In this document: piece after piece, positions 45,220-53,974 of the stretch
Layout of the letters: each line of letters starts with the position of its first letter
Position numbering within the stretch: the first letter of the stretch is position 1
Assembly (NCBI GenBank): GCA_002478885.1
Contig: DLKC01000017.1
Location: 62,001 to 126,000, forward strand
Direction: 5' to 3'
DNA length: 64,000 bases
Origin: Chitinophagaceae bacterium UBA7600
GTDB taxonomy: Bacteria > Bacteroidota > Bacteroidia > Chitinophagales > Chitinophagaceae
The notes under the pieces: generated by a model
Database searches by the model: none
What the model saw: the letters and a program-made list of their open reading frames with translations, nothing else
What the model was told of the DNA's origin: nothing
Program-made: the position numbers and the translations under genes

Positions 45220-45690
45220 TTATTCTCCGCTTACTATTACATTTCTGCAGAAACTCTCATCAAGAGATATGAAAGTTTCTGTACGCTCAATTCCTTTAAT
45301 TTTCTGCAATTCGTCATGCAAAACAAATCGCAACTGCTGAATATCTTTACAAACAACTTCCGCAAACATGCTATAATTACCTGTTGTATAATTTAACCGG
45401 ACAATTTCAGGAATCTTCCTTAAATCCTTTGCAACGGTATCGTACAACGAACTTTTTTCGAGGTAAATTCCTATGAATGCGATCACATCATATCCCAGAG
45501 ATTTGAGATCGACATTTAATCGCGTTCCTTTTACAATACCAATCTCCTCCAACTTTTTTATCCTGACGTGGATGGTTCCTCCTGACACAAAAAGTTTTTT
45601 ACCAAGGTCGGCATACGAAATTTCAGCGTTCTCCATCATTTCCTGGATGATCTGAAAGTCCAGTTTGTCTAAATTAAATTTCTGACTCAT
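45220..45690 (-). CDS. Lrp/AsnC-family transcriptional regulator
   Basis: This 156-residue protein has an N-terminal helix-turn-helix (LDFQIIQEMMENAEISYADLGKKLFVSGGTIHVRIKKLEEIG) and a C-terminal RAM ligand-binding ferredoxin-like domain (about 65-150, with FIGIYLEKSS and YTTGNYSMFAEVVCKD). It likely responds to an amino acid or related metabolite. The tRNA-like RNA promoter lies just upstream on the opposite strand, so the shared 150-bp region may be a target of its own regulation. No catabolic genes adjoin. Confidence 0.92.
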   Translation of the reverse strand: MSQKFNLDKLDFQIIQEMMENAEISYADLGKKLFVSGGTIHVRIKKLEEIGIVKGTRLNVDLKSLGYDVIAFIGIYLEKSSLYDTVAKDLRKIPEIVRLNYTTGNYSMFAEVVCKDIQQLRFVLHDELQKIKGIERTETFISLDESFCRNVIVSGE

Positions 45691-45774
45691 TTTTGCAAGA
45701 AATTTTGGATGTTTTCAAAAGATTACGCAATTTAGTTAAATAAATTCTATATCTATAAAAATAATGTTGAAATA

Positions 45775-45808
45775 TTTGCAACAAATAGCTGATATTTCAC
45801 TAACATTG
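45775..45808 (+). promoter_or_regulatory. Promoter of the tRNA-like RNA
   Basis: TTTG at 45775-45778 and TAACATTG at 45801-45808 (one mismatch from TAnnTTTG), 22 bases apart, give a transcript start near 45815. Confidence 0.5.
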
Positions 45809-45839
45809 CAGCCTCAAAGCAAAAGAAATTCTTTTTCAC

Positions 45840-46010
45840 TGTGGGGTGATGAAACTTTTTGGCAGACATGCCCTCTCGTCTCGGGGGTGGGGATTACAGT
45901 ATAAACGAAGTGTAGAGCCGACCGACCAATGGTAAGGCCGACCAGGGTTGACCACTATTCTTTGCACTTTGGCTAACTGCCCCGTGTAGGTTCGAATCCT
46001 ACCCCTACAG
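45840..46010 (+). ncRNA. tRNA-like RNA, class II form with a giant variable arm
   Basis: A cloverleaf can be drawn over 171 nt. Acceptor TGTGGGG (45840-45846) pairs with CCCTACA (46003-46009) through seven pairs including one G-T. T8-G9 is followed by a D-stem ATG/CAT (45849-45851 with 45867-45869) and a Leu-like TTGGCAGA loop. The anticodon stem is CCCTC/GGGGG (45871-45875, 45883-45887), loop TCGTCTC, which lacks U33 and has a pyrimidine at 37. The variable arm is GGGG (45889-45892) to CCCC (45980-45983) and CAGT/ACTG, then a 12-pair helix (45906-45917 with 45960-45971), about 95 nt in all. T arm GTAGG-TTCGAAT-CCTAC is perfect; the discriminator base is G and CCA is not encoded. A decoding role looks unlikely. 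A degenerate tRNA gene or a tRNA-derived regulatory RNA are the alternatives. Confidence 0.55.
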
Positions 46011-46024
46011 CACATTTTCTTGGA

Positions 46025-46059
46025 AGCCTCTGAACATCTTCAGGGGCTTTTTTGTTTTT
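46025..46059 (+). terminator. Terminator of the tRNA-like RNA
   Basis: Ten-base stem AGCCTCTGAA / TTCAGGGGCT with one G-T pair, four-base loop, then a T-run. It is 15 bases past the acceptor end, showing that the RNA is a short independent transcript. Confidence 0.85.
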
Positions 46060-46139
46060 GAGACTTTGCAATATCGTTCAATTTATTCGCTTTCAGTTAT
46101 TTACTTTGTAAAAAATTCACCCATCACCAAAACAGCTTT

Positions 46140-47063
46140 ATGAGAAAACTTATGCACGCTGTATTCTTGTTGATTACAGTAAACGCGATGGCGCAGGATC
46201 AAACTGTATCAACCCTTAAAACAGAAGCGGAAAAAACGATTGCCAAAGATCCAAACGATACTATTCCAAAAAAATGGAAAACCGGTGGAACCTTTAGCCT
46301 TAACCTTTCCCAAGGTTCTCTTAGTAATTGGGCAGCCGGCGGCGAAAAATTCTCCTTATCCGCAAATACTTTTGTAAATGGACATGCATATTACAAAAAT
46401 GGTAAAAACAGCTGGGACAATAACCTAGATTTTTATCTTGGCTATGTCAAAACAACATCCCAAGGGACCAGGAAGAACGACGATAGAATTGACGTTACTT
46501 CCAAATATGGCCGGCAGATTAGTCCCAAAGTAAGTTTATCTGGCCTGTTTAATTTCAGGTCGCAATTCTTTAAGGGATATGATTACCCAGACGAAAACAC
46601 TAAAACACTTATCTCGAATTTCCTAGCGCCTGCATACATATTACTCAGCCCTGGCTTTGATTATAAACCTGCTTCAAATTTTTCAATATTTGTTTCTCCT
46701 GCAACCGCAAGATGGGTAATTGTAAGAGATACATCGCTTTCCTCAAAGTACAGCCTGCCTGTAGGCGCAAAAAGCAGTTTCGAATTTGGTGCTTACGCGT
46801 CAATAAATTATTCGGCTAATCTTGGAAAGATTGTCACATACAAGGGAAAGCTGGACCTGTTTTCTAATTACAGGAATAACCCACAAAATGTCGATCTCTA
46901 CTTGACCAATCTCTTTGCAGCAAAAATTTCAAAAGTGCTTTCAGCAACCTATAGTCTCACCCTTATTTATGATGACGATGTAAGGCAGTTCGGCCCCAAC
47001 GGTACCTCTCCTGGTTTACAGTTACAATCATTGTTTGGCGTGGGTGTGCTTTACAAATTTTAA
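46140..47063 (+). CDS. DUF3078 family outer-membrane-type protein
   Basis: This 307-residue protein has a signal peptide (MRKLMHAVFLLITVNAMAQ) and the DUF3078 motif WKTGGTFSLNLSQGSLSNWAAGGEKFSLSAN (about 46-76). Alternating hydrophobic strands continue to a terminal VGVLYKF with a C-terminal Phe, as for outer-membrane beta-barrels. The family is confined to Bacteroidota and its function is unknown. It is a single-gene unit with a terminator. Confidence 0.92.
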   Translation: MRKLMHAVFLLITVNAMAQDQTVSTLKTEAEKTIAKDPNDTIPKKWKTGGTFSLNLSQGSLSNWAAGGEKFSLSANTFVNGHAYYKNGKNSWDNNLDFYLGYVKTTSQGTRKNDDRIDVTSKYGRQISPKVSLSGLFNFRSQFFKGYDYPDENTKTLISNFLAPAYILLSPGFDYKPASNFSIFVSPATARWVIVRDTSLSSKYSLPVGAKSSFEFGAYASINYSANLGKIVTYKGKLDLFSNYRNNPQNVDLYLTNLFAAKISKVLSATYSLTLIYDDDVRQFGPNGTSPGLQLQSLFGVGVLYKF

Positions 47064-47083
47064 AGCTAAGATCAAAAATCTGA

Positions 47084-47106
47084 AACCGGTCAAGGCCGGT
47101 TTTTTA
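47084..47106 (+). terminator. Terminator after the DUF3078 gene
   Basis: Stem AACCGG / CCGGTT with loop TCAAGG and a run of T, 20 bases past the stop. Confidence 0.75.
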
Positions 47107-47248
47107 TTTCAGCCCTGATATAAATCACAGGTAAGTTTTATTAACATTTACCTGTTTACAGCTCGTTACTGCCGATTAATCGCAACCGCTTTGCGGTTAC
47201 ATCGCAGATTTTTACCCGTTCATCTATAAATTTGTTGAAATATACTCA

Positions 47249-47266
47249 ACTGGCTATCATACCAGT
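47249..47266 (+). promoter_or_regulatory. Dyad ACTGG-N8-CCAGT upstream of the efflux genes
   Basis: An 18-bp dyad next to a TAAATTTA -7-like sequence (47266-47273), 38 bases before the start of the membrane fusion gene. It could be a repressor operator for the efflux unit; no regulator gene is adjacent. Confidence 0.3.
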
Positions 47267-47303
47267 AAATTTACATTTTCAAATTCCTTAAAGGCCTTTT
47301 GCT

Positions 47304-48353
47304 ATGAAGCCGCAGCATTATAAACCATACATATTATTTGTCTTATTGTTTTTTGTTGCGTGCAGTTCAAAAAAACAAGCGCCTGTTCAAAAGCCCAACG
47401 AAGCGGTAGTTGTCGATGTAATAATAGCCGGGTCGACAAGCATATCAAACACTATTGAAGTGAATGGAACTGTGTTGGCATTCGAGTCTGCTGAGTTGCA
47501 CCCTGAAGTTAATGGCCGCCTCGTTTACCTTAATGTACCCGAAGGAAAATTTATTCAGCAGGGTACCGTTATTGCACGCATCAACGATGCCGACCTCCAG
47601 GCTCAAAACCATAAAACAAAAGTTCAGCTTGAACTTGCTCAACAGAACGAAGAACGTATGCGAAAACTTATCGACATTAATGGCGTTAACCAGGCTGATT
47701 ATGATGCCGCTCTAAATTTGGTAAACAGTCTTAAAGCAGATATCGATTATACCCAGGCGTTGATAGATAAGACCGTAGTAAAAGCTCCCTTTAGTGGCGT
47801 AGCGGGTCTAAGGCAAGTTAGTCAAGGAGCATACGTAACGCCAACTTCCGTTATTGCAACCATGCAACAGACTAACAAAGTAAAAATAGATTTCACCCTG
47901 CCACAAGAATATAGCAACAGCATAAGAACAGGCGGAACGGTTGATGTGGTTGCAAACGATGGCAAAGAAAAAAAGCATAAAGCCGTTATAGTAGCAACTG
48001 AGCCACAGGTTGACGTAAATACACGTAATCTAAAAGTGCGTGCCCTCCTTGAAGACGCTACCATTGATCCCGGTGCGTTCGTAAAAGTGTACGTTTCGCT
48101 TGGAAAAGATAAAAACAGTGTGTTGGTGCCTACAAATGCTATAATACCCGATGCAATGAACAAGAAAATGGTGACCGTAAAAGATGGCAAAGCAGCATTC
48201 GTGAACATTGAAACAGGGGTAAGGCAAGAGCAATTGGTAGAGGTTACAAAAGGTCTTGAACCCGGAGACTCCATTGTCGTAAGCGGAGTTTTATTTGCCC
48301 GGCCCGGAGCATCGTTGAAAGTAAGAAGTGTAAAACAGCTGAAAGATTTTTAA
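47304..48353 (+). CDS. RND efflux periplasmic adaptor (membrane fusion protein)
   Basis: This 349-residue lipoprotein has a signal with lipobox FVACS (MKPQHYKPYILFVLLFFVAC). The lipoyl domain (VNGTVLAFESAELHPEVNGRLVYLNVPEGKFI, then KAPFSGVAGLRQVSQGAYVTP), a short coiled-coil hairpin and a beta-barrel are visible. It links the RND pump and the TolC channel. The pump gene follows after 265 bp, most of which is repeat E20, so the operon is split by the repeat. Confidence 0.92.
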   Translation: MKPQHYKPYILFVLLFFVACSSKKQAPVQKPNEAVVVDVIIAGSTSISNTIEVNGTVLAFESAELHPEVNGRLVYLNVPEGKFIQQGTVIARINDADLQAQNHKTKVQLELAQQNEERMRKLIDINGVNQADYDAALNLVNSLKADIDYTQALIDKTVVKAPFSGVAGLRQVSQGAYVTPTSVIATMQQTNKVKIDFTLPQEYSNSIRTGGTVDVVANDGKEKKHKAVIVATEPQVDVNTRNLKVRALLEDATIDPGAFVKVYVSLGKDKNSVLVPTNAIIPDAMNKKMVTVKDGKAAFVNIETGVRQEQLVEVTKGLEPGDSIVVSGVLFARPGASLKVRSVKQLKDF

Positions 48354-48373
48354 TCGCCTTTTGCTAAAAACTG

Positions 48374-48550
48374 TTTTGTTAACAGGCACCGGTGCATTCT
48401 TCAGGCTTTGGTTGTGTCACTCACTTGTACTTCATAACATAAGGCATCAGCAGTAAGACGTGCGAACCCGTGTTTGAGGAATATTTATTCGACTGCACAA
48501 GAGTGCGACGCAACAGCCGATGCCACAGCGAACAAAGGCCGGGAACATAG
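48374..48550. repeat. Dispersed repeat, full pair with mixed dialects (E20)
   Basis: Left outer part TTTTGTTAACAGGCACCGG from 48374, left variant core TTGTGTCACTCACTTGTAC at 48412-48430, right standard core GCACAAGAGTGCGACGCAAC at 48495-48514, outer end AAAGGCCGGGAACATAG to 48550. It lies between the adaptor and pump genes of one efflux system. Confidence 0.88.
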
Positions 48551-48618
48551 TTAAGATAACCATACAGAACGAAAAAGCAAACAGGGTAAAGTAACTTATT
48601 AATTCAGCCAGTTTAGAA

Positions 48619-51600
48619 ATGAATATATCGGAATTAGCTTTAAAACGACCGGTGCTTGCAACAGTGATGAACCTGCTGATCATTTTGTTTGGCGTGGTCG
48701 GCTACAACTTTCTTGCACTACGCGATTATCCTGCAATTGATCCTCCTATTGTAAACGTTCGCACATCGTATGTGGGAGCAAATGCTGACATTACGGAAAG
48801 CCAGATAACGGAGCCGCTTGAAAAAGAAATCAATGGTATTCCGGGCATACGTTCGATCAGTTCGACCAGCCAAATAGGATCAAGCAATATTACCGTTGAA
48901 TTTAACCTCGATGTAGATCTTGAAACTTCCGCAAGCGATGTGCGCGACAAAGTGGGGCAGGCAGTAAGAAGTCTTCCCCAGGATATTGATGCTCCACCCG
49001 TAGTAAGTAAGGCCGATGCCAACAGCGACTTTATTTTGTTGCTGGCTATTCAAAGTCCATCGAAAAGTTTGCTGGAACTTAGCGATTATGCAGAGAATGT
49101 GTTGCAGCAGAGTTTACAAACCATCAACGGTGTCAGCGCCATCAACGTTTTTGGTCAAAAGAGATATGCAATGCGCATTTGGCTTCAGCCAGATCAAATG
49201 AATGCGCATAATGTTTCTTTTTCTGATATCAACGATGCACTCAGTAAAGAGAACGTTGAATTACCCGCGGGAAAAATTTACGGCAACAATACAGAACTTA
49301 CCATTAGAACACTGGGAAGATTAACAACCGAAGACCAATTCAACAAACTCATCATTAAAGAAAATACTGAGGGGATAGTTCGTTTGGGCGACGTTTCCAA
49401 AGTTGAATTGGGTCCTGAAACACTTGAGCAAAGCTGGAAGTATAATGGGGTAAATGCGGTTGGTCTTGCCGTAATCCCGCAACCTGGTGCCAATTATGTA
49501 AAAATCTCCGATGAATTTAATAAGCGCCTGGAAGAAATAAAGCGGTCAAATAAATCAGACATTACTTTCAATGTTCTTGTTGACAACACAAGACTGGTAA
49601 GGCAATCCATATCTGAAGTAGAGGAAACCTTGCTTATATCTTTTAGCCTTGTTGTGCTGGTAATTCTTTTCTTTTTCAGAAATATTCTTATTGCATTAAG
49701 GCCACTCATTGATATCCCCATTTCACTTGTGGCAACATTTTTTATTATGTATGTGGCTGGCTTTACTATTAATATCTTAACGTTATTAGGCATTGTGCTG
49801 GCTACGGGGCTTGTGGTGGATGATGGTATTGTGGTAACCGAAAATATTTTCAGAAAACTGGAAGGTGGCTTGCCGATAAAAAAAGCGGCGTTGGAAGGGA
49901 GCAGGGAAATTTTCTTTGCAGTTATTTCAACATCAATAACGCTGGCGGTTGTATTTCTGCCGGTAATATTCTTACAGGGGTTTGTGGGAAGCCTCTTCCG
50001 TGAATTTGGGATTGTTGTTGCCGGCGCGGTATTGATATCTGCGTTTGTTTCTTTAACAATAACACCCGTTCTAAACGTTTACCTCAACAGAAAGAATGCA
50101 CAACATGGCTGGTTCTACCGCAAAACTGAACCATTTTTTACCGGGATGGAAAATGGTTATAAAAATTTGCTAAGTTCTTTTTTAAAGGTGCGCTGGTTAG
50201 CCTGGGCAATTGTTTTGATTTGTGGCTTCATTATTTGGTATACCTACAATAACCTGCAAAGCGAGCTTGCACCTATGGAAGACCGTAACTCAGTGAGGTT
50301 CAGTATGACTGCACCTGAAGGAACGAGCTACGATAAAATGCAGGATATATCGGATAAGGTCGTGGATTATTTATATGATTCTGTTCCCGAAAGAGACTTT
50401 GTTTTCGCAGCCACTCCTGGTTTTAGCGGAACAGGATCGAACAGCGGTTTTGGAAGAGTTGGACTTATACCTGCGCAAGACAGAGTAAGAAGCCAGAATG
50501 AAATTGCACAGGCCATTACTAAAAAATTGCCGCAGTTTAACGACGCAAGAATATTTGCCGTACAGGAACAAACGATATCTGTGGGAATTGGTTCAAGAGG
50601 TGCTTTGCCCGTTCAATTCATTTTGCAGAACCTTGACTTTCAGAAACTGCAGGATATTATTCCTAAGTTCATGGAAGAAGCAAGAAAGAACCCGATATTC
50701 CAAAATGTGGATGTGAATCTAAAATTCAATAAACCGGAATTGCAATTAACTATAGACCGAATTAAGGCAAAGGACCTTGGTTTATCCACAACCGATGTAG
50801 CGGCAGCAGTGCAGGCGGCGTTTAGCGGCAGAAGGCTGGCGTATTTCATCATGAATGGGAAGCAATATCAGGTAATCGGTCAGGTAGAAAGGCCCGACAG
50901 GAATAAGCCAACAGATATTTCAAAACTGTATGTTAGAAACAATCGTGGCGAAAATATTCCTTTGAGTGCAGTAATAAATCTTACGGAAAGCAGCAGCCCC
51001 CCAACGCTGTACCATTACAACCGTTATAAGAGCGCTACTATTTCGGCGTCTCTCGTAGAAGGTAAAACCATTGGTGACGGGGTTGCTGCGATGAGGGAAA
51101 TTTCTTCAAAATTACTGGACGAAAGTTTCCACACGTCGCTTAGCGGGCCATCAAGAGATTTCGAAGAAAGTTCTTCCAATACCTCTTTTGCGCTCGGCCT
51201 TGCTTTATTGTTAATTTATCTTGTGCTGGCTGGTCAATTTGAAAGCTTTGTAGATCCTTTTGTAATTATGCTCACCGTTCCACTTGCGTTCGCAGGAGCG
51301 TTATTAAGCCTGTATATATTTGATCAAACGATAAATATTTTTTCGGAGATAGGTATAATCATGCTTATTGGTCTTGTAACGAAAAATGGTATTTTGATTG
51401 TTGAATTTGCCAACCAAAAACGAAATCTTGGTGTACCAAAAATGCAGGCGATACTTGAAGCCTCTACTCAACGTTTAAGGCCAATTTTAATGACAAGCCT
51501 TGCAACTTCATTCGGTGCATTACCAATTGCCCTGAGTTTAGGCGCAGCAGCCACAAGCCGGATACCTTTGGGCATTGTTATTGTTGGGGGCATTTTATTT

Positions 51601-51690
51601 TCACTGATACTTACGTTGCTGGTAATTCCTGCTGTATATACATACCTGTCAGGAAAGCATAAGGCGCACACAACAGAAGTGAATGAATAA
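48619..51690 (+). CDS. RND multidrug efflux transporter, inner-membrane pump
   Basis: This 1023-residue AcrB-type pump begins with the first helix (MNISELALKRPVLATVMNLLIILFGVVGY), a large periplasmic loop, and helices with the proton-relay pair in GLVVDDGIVV (about residue 400), then the second repeat half with the LALLLIYLVLAGQFESF and IGLVTKNGILIVEF helices. Hydrophobe-amphiphile efflux is the family role; substrates unknown. It overlaps or abuts the TolC gene. Confidence 0.94.
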   Translation: MNISELALKRPVLATVMNLLIILFGVVGYNFLALRDYPAIDPPIVNVRTSYVGANADITESQITEPLEKEINGIPGIRSISSTSQIGSSNITVEFNLDVDLETSASDVRDKVGQAVRSLPQDIDAPPVVSKADANSDFILLLAIQSPSKSLLELSDYAENVLQQSLQTINGVSAINVFGQKRYAMRIWLQPDQMNAHNVSFSDINDALSKENVELPAGKIYGNNTELTIRTLGRLTTEDQFNKLIIKENTEGIVRLGDVSKVELGPETLEQSWKYNGVNAVGLAVIPQPGANYVKISDEFNKRLEEIKRSNKSDITFNVLVDNTRLVRQSISEVEETLLISFSLVVLVILFFFRNILIALRPLIDIPISLVATFFIMYVAGFTINILTLLGIVLATGLVVDDGIVVTENIFRKLEGGLPIKKAALEGSREIFFAVISTSITLAVVFLPVIFLQGFVGSLFREFGIVVAGAVLISAFVSLTITPVLNVYLNRKNAQHGWFYRKTEPFFTGMENGYKNLLSSFLKVRWLAWAIVLICGFIIWYTYNNLQSELAPMEDRNSVRFSMTAPEGTSYDKMQDISDKVVDYLYDSVPERDFVFAATPGFSGTGSNSGFGRVGLIPAQDRVRSQNEIAQAITKKLPQFNDARIFAVQEQTISVGIGSRGALPVQFILQNLDFQKLQDIIPKFMEEARKNPIFQNVDVNLKFNKPELQLTIDRIKAKDLGLSTTDVAAAVQAAFSGRRLAYFIMNGKQYQVIGQVERPDRNKPTDISKLYVRNNRGENIPLSAVINLTESSSPPTLYHYNRYKSATISASLVEGKTIGDGVAAMREISSKLLDESFHTSLSGPSRDFEESSSNTSFALGLALLLIYLVLAGQFESFVDPFVIMLTVPLAFAGALLSLYIFDQTINIFSEIGIIMLIGLVTKNGILIVEFANQKRNLGVPKMQAILEASTQRLRPILMTSLATSFGALPIALSLGAAATSRIPLGIVIVGGILFSLILTLLVIPAVYTYLSGKHKAHTTEVNE

Positions 51691-51694
51691 TTTT

Positions 51695-52999
51695 ATGAAG
51701 AAAGTCTTATTTGCTCTTGTACTTTTTACTGCCTGCCTTGCAAAAGCGCAGAACGTGCTAACATTGCAAACTGCGATAAACACGGCATTAAAAAATAACT
51801 TTGATATTCAGCTCGCAAAAAATAACGTTGAAATAAACAATATACTCAATAACTACGGCGTGGCCGGGGGATTGCCGTATGTAGCCGGTTCGGCATCAGA
51901 CGTTGAACAACTTTCGAGCCTTAATCAAAAATTCAGCACGGGCGATTCATCGAGAACCGTTAAAGCCAGTAACGTGGCAAGCAACAGCTTAAATCTTGGT
52001 GTTAGCGCGAATATGCTTTTGTATAACGGTATGCGGGTGGTAAGCACCAAAAAGAGATTGGAACAAATACAACTGCAGAGTGAGCAGGTTTTGAACTCAC
52101 AACTACAAAATACCATTGCCGAGGTAATGACCAGGTATTACGATGTTGTGCGCCAGCAGAGTTATTCCAAAACACTGGAACTTTCCATACAGGTCTCTAA
52201 ACTCCGTCTGCAGATTTTACAAACCAGGCAAGCTGCCGGCCTCGCCAACAACGCCGATATATTCCAGGCACAGATTGATTTAAACCAACTAGAACAACAA
52301 CTCGAAACACAGCAACTGACAATAGATGTTGCCAAGACAGAGTTACTTCGTTTAATGATCCTGAATCCATCCTCAAAGATTGAAATTAAAGACACGATAC
52401 TTGTGGATAAAGCTATACTCCTCGATTCTGTTTTAACAAGCCTTACAACAAACCCCGATATCATTGCAGCTGATCAGCAGGTTAAAATCAATGAGCTTGT
52501 TGCAAAAGAAACCGCTGCACAACGTTACCCATCGGTAAGTGTAAATGCCGGGTACACCTACGGCAGAAGCCAGAATGCAGCAGGCCAGTTATTACTGAAC
52601 CAGCGCTACGGTCCGCAAGCCGGCGTTACGGTTGCCATTCCTATTTATAGTGGTTCGGCATTAAGGCGGCAACAAAAAGTGGCAGAAACCGAAACAAAAA
52701 ATGCATCGCTACAAAAGGAGTCACTCATCAATGACTATAATGCCAACGCGGTTAAAACTTACCAGGCTTATGAAAACACATTGAACCAGCTGGAAAAAGA
52801 AAAGAAGAATTATGCACTTACTGCCGATCTTGTAAAGCTCGTTCTTCAGAAGTTCGAATTAAGACAGGCAACCATAATAGATCTGCGCGAAGCTCAGCAG
52901 AGTTTCGAAGAATCTGGTTATCGCCTGGTTAATTTAAGTTATGTTGCTAAGGCTGCCGAAATAGAATTGAAAAGAGTATCAAATCAGCTCAGCTTTTAG
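51695..52999 (+). CDS. TolC-family outer membrane channel of the RND system
   Basis: The protein has 434 residues starting MKKVLFALVLFTACLAKAQ (signal peptide). A start four codons earlier (MNNF, overlapping the pump stop) is possible. OEP-type helices with QTAINTALKNNFDIQLAKNNVEI and a second repeat half near LTTNPDIIAADQQVKINELVAKETAAQ are visible. It completes the adaptor - pump - channel unit, transcribed together. Confidence 0.92.
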   Translation: MKKVLFALVLFTACLAKAQNVLTLQTAINTALKNNFDIQLAKNNVEINNILNNYGVAGGLPYVAGSASDVEQLSSLNQKFSTGDSSRTVKASNVASNSLNLGVSANMLLYNGMRVVSTKKRLEQIQLQSEQVLNSQLQNTIAEVMTRYYDVVRQQSYSKTLELSIQVSKLRLQILQTRQAAGLANNADIFQAQIDLNQLEQQLETQQLTIDVAKTELLRLMILNPSSKIEIKDTILVDKAILLDSVLTSLTTNPDIIAADQQVKINELVAKETAAQRYPSVSVNAGYTYGRSQNAAGQLLLNQRYGPQAGVTVAIPIYSGSALRRQQKVAETETKNASLQKESLINDYNANAVKTYQAYENTLNQLEKEKKNYALTADLVKLVLQKFELRQATIIDLREAQQSFEESGYRLVNLSYVAKAAEIELKRVSNQLSF

Positions 53000-53029
53000 C
53001 TGTTGAATTACTTTGCATAAAATTGCTTT

Positions 53030-53755
53030 ATGAAAAAGTCTGCCTTTATTCCCGCACGATATGCAGCTACCCGCTTTCCTGCAAAACTCATGCAGCTGCT
53101 CGGCACCAAACCAGTCATAAGGCACACCTACGATAATACTGTGGCTACTGGCCTGTTCGATGAAGTGATTGTAGTTACCGACAGCGATATTATTTACCAG
53201 GAGATCACATCAAACGGGGGAAAGGCAACTATGAGTATTCGCGAACATGAAAGCGGAAGCGACCGTATCGCTGAAGCAGTTTCCAATATGCAAACGGATA
53301 TTGTTGTAAATGTGCAGGGCGATGAACCTTTTGTAAAAAAAGAACCGCTCCAAAAATTATTGCGCGTGTTCGATGGTGAGGATGGAGAAACAGTGCAGGT
53401 GGCCAGCCTGATGCAGGTTTTAAAAGAGCAAAAATTTATCGACGACCCCAACTACGTAAAAGTGGCAGTTGATAAAAACAGCAATGCGCTTTTTTTCAGC
53501 AGGTCTGTTATTCCTTACCCCCGCAACAAAGAAATATCAATTCCATATTACGAGCATATTGGTGTGTACGCATTCCGTAAACAAGCTTTGCTTAATTTCA
53601 CAAGCTGGCCGATGACGCCGCTCGAGGCTGCAGAAAAAATTGAGTGCCTTCGTTATCTTGAAAATGCAGTTCCAATAAAAATGATCATCACCGATTATAT
53701 GGGCGTCGAAATCGACACTCCGGAAGACCTTGAGCGCGCAGCTAAATTTTTATAA
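53030..53755 (+). CDS. kdsB: 3-deoxy-manno-octulosonate cytidylyltransferase
   Basis: This 241-residue enzyme makes CMP-Kdo for lipopolysaccharide inner core assembly. The N-terminal nucleotide motif [15 protein letters not shown], the VVTDSD segment, and NVQGDEPFV plus SRSVIPYPR are family signatures, with [13 protein letters not shown] at the C-terminus. It suggests an outer membrane with Kdo. It starts 31 bases past the tolC stop and could be read through from that operon; a TACTTTG box at 53009-53015 may supply its own promoter. Confidence 0.95.
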   Translation: MKKSAFIPARYAATRFPAKLMQLLGTKPVIRHTYDNTVATGLFDEVIVVTDSDIIYQEITSNGGKATMSIREHESGSDRIAEAVSNMQTDIVVNVQGDEPFVKKEPLQKLLRVFDGEDGETVQVASLMQVLKEQKFIDDPNYVKVAVDKNSNALFFSRSVIPYPRNKEISIPYYEHIGVYAFRKQALLNFTSWPMTPLEAAEKIECLRYLENAVPIKMIITDYMGVEIDTPEDLERAAKFL

Positions 53756-53762
53756 GAGATCT

Positions 53763-53967
53763 GTTGACCCGGCTTTAGTCTAAGCATTAAGCTTTCGTTG
53801 CGTCGCACACTTGTACTGTATCAAAAAAAGCAGCAATTAAAGGTTTAACAAGCATCGGCGTTTTACATTTTACTCAAATGCATTTTTGCCAATCGGTGTT
53901 CGGAACGATGAACGGATTGCGACGCAACAGCCGATGCCATAGAAGAGAAAAGCTGGTACCAAAAAAT
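53763..53967. repeat. Dispersed repeat, full left-right pair (E21)
   Basis: Left outer end GTTGACCCGGCTTT at 53763-53776, left core TTGCGTCGCACACTTGTAC at 53798-53816, right core with ATTGCGACGCAAC at 53916-53928 (partly decayed), CCGATGCC block, outer end AAAGCTGGTACCAAAAAA to 53967. It stops seven bases before the nitrilase ATG. Confidence 0.85.
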
Positions 53968-53974
53968 TAAGAAC

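Noticed and set aside
45840..46010. Transfer-messenger RNA
   Set aside because: Although tRNA-like ends are present, the length (171 nt) is far too short, no tag-encoding frame ending in an Ala-Ala stop is seen, and the D-arm and anticodon stem are tRNA-like.
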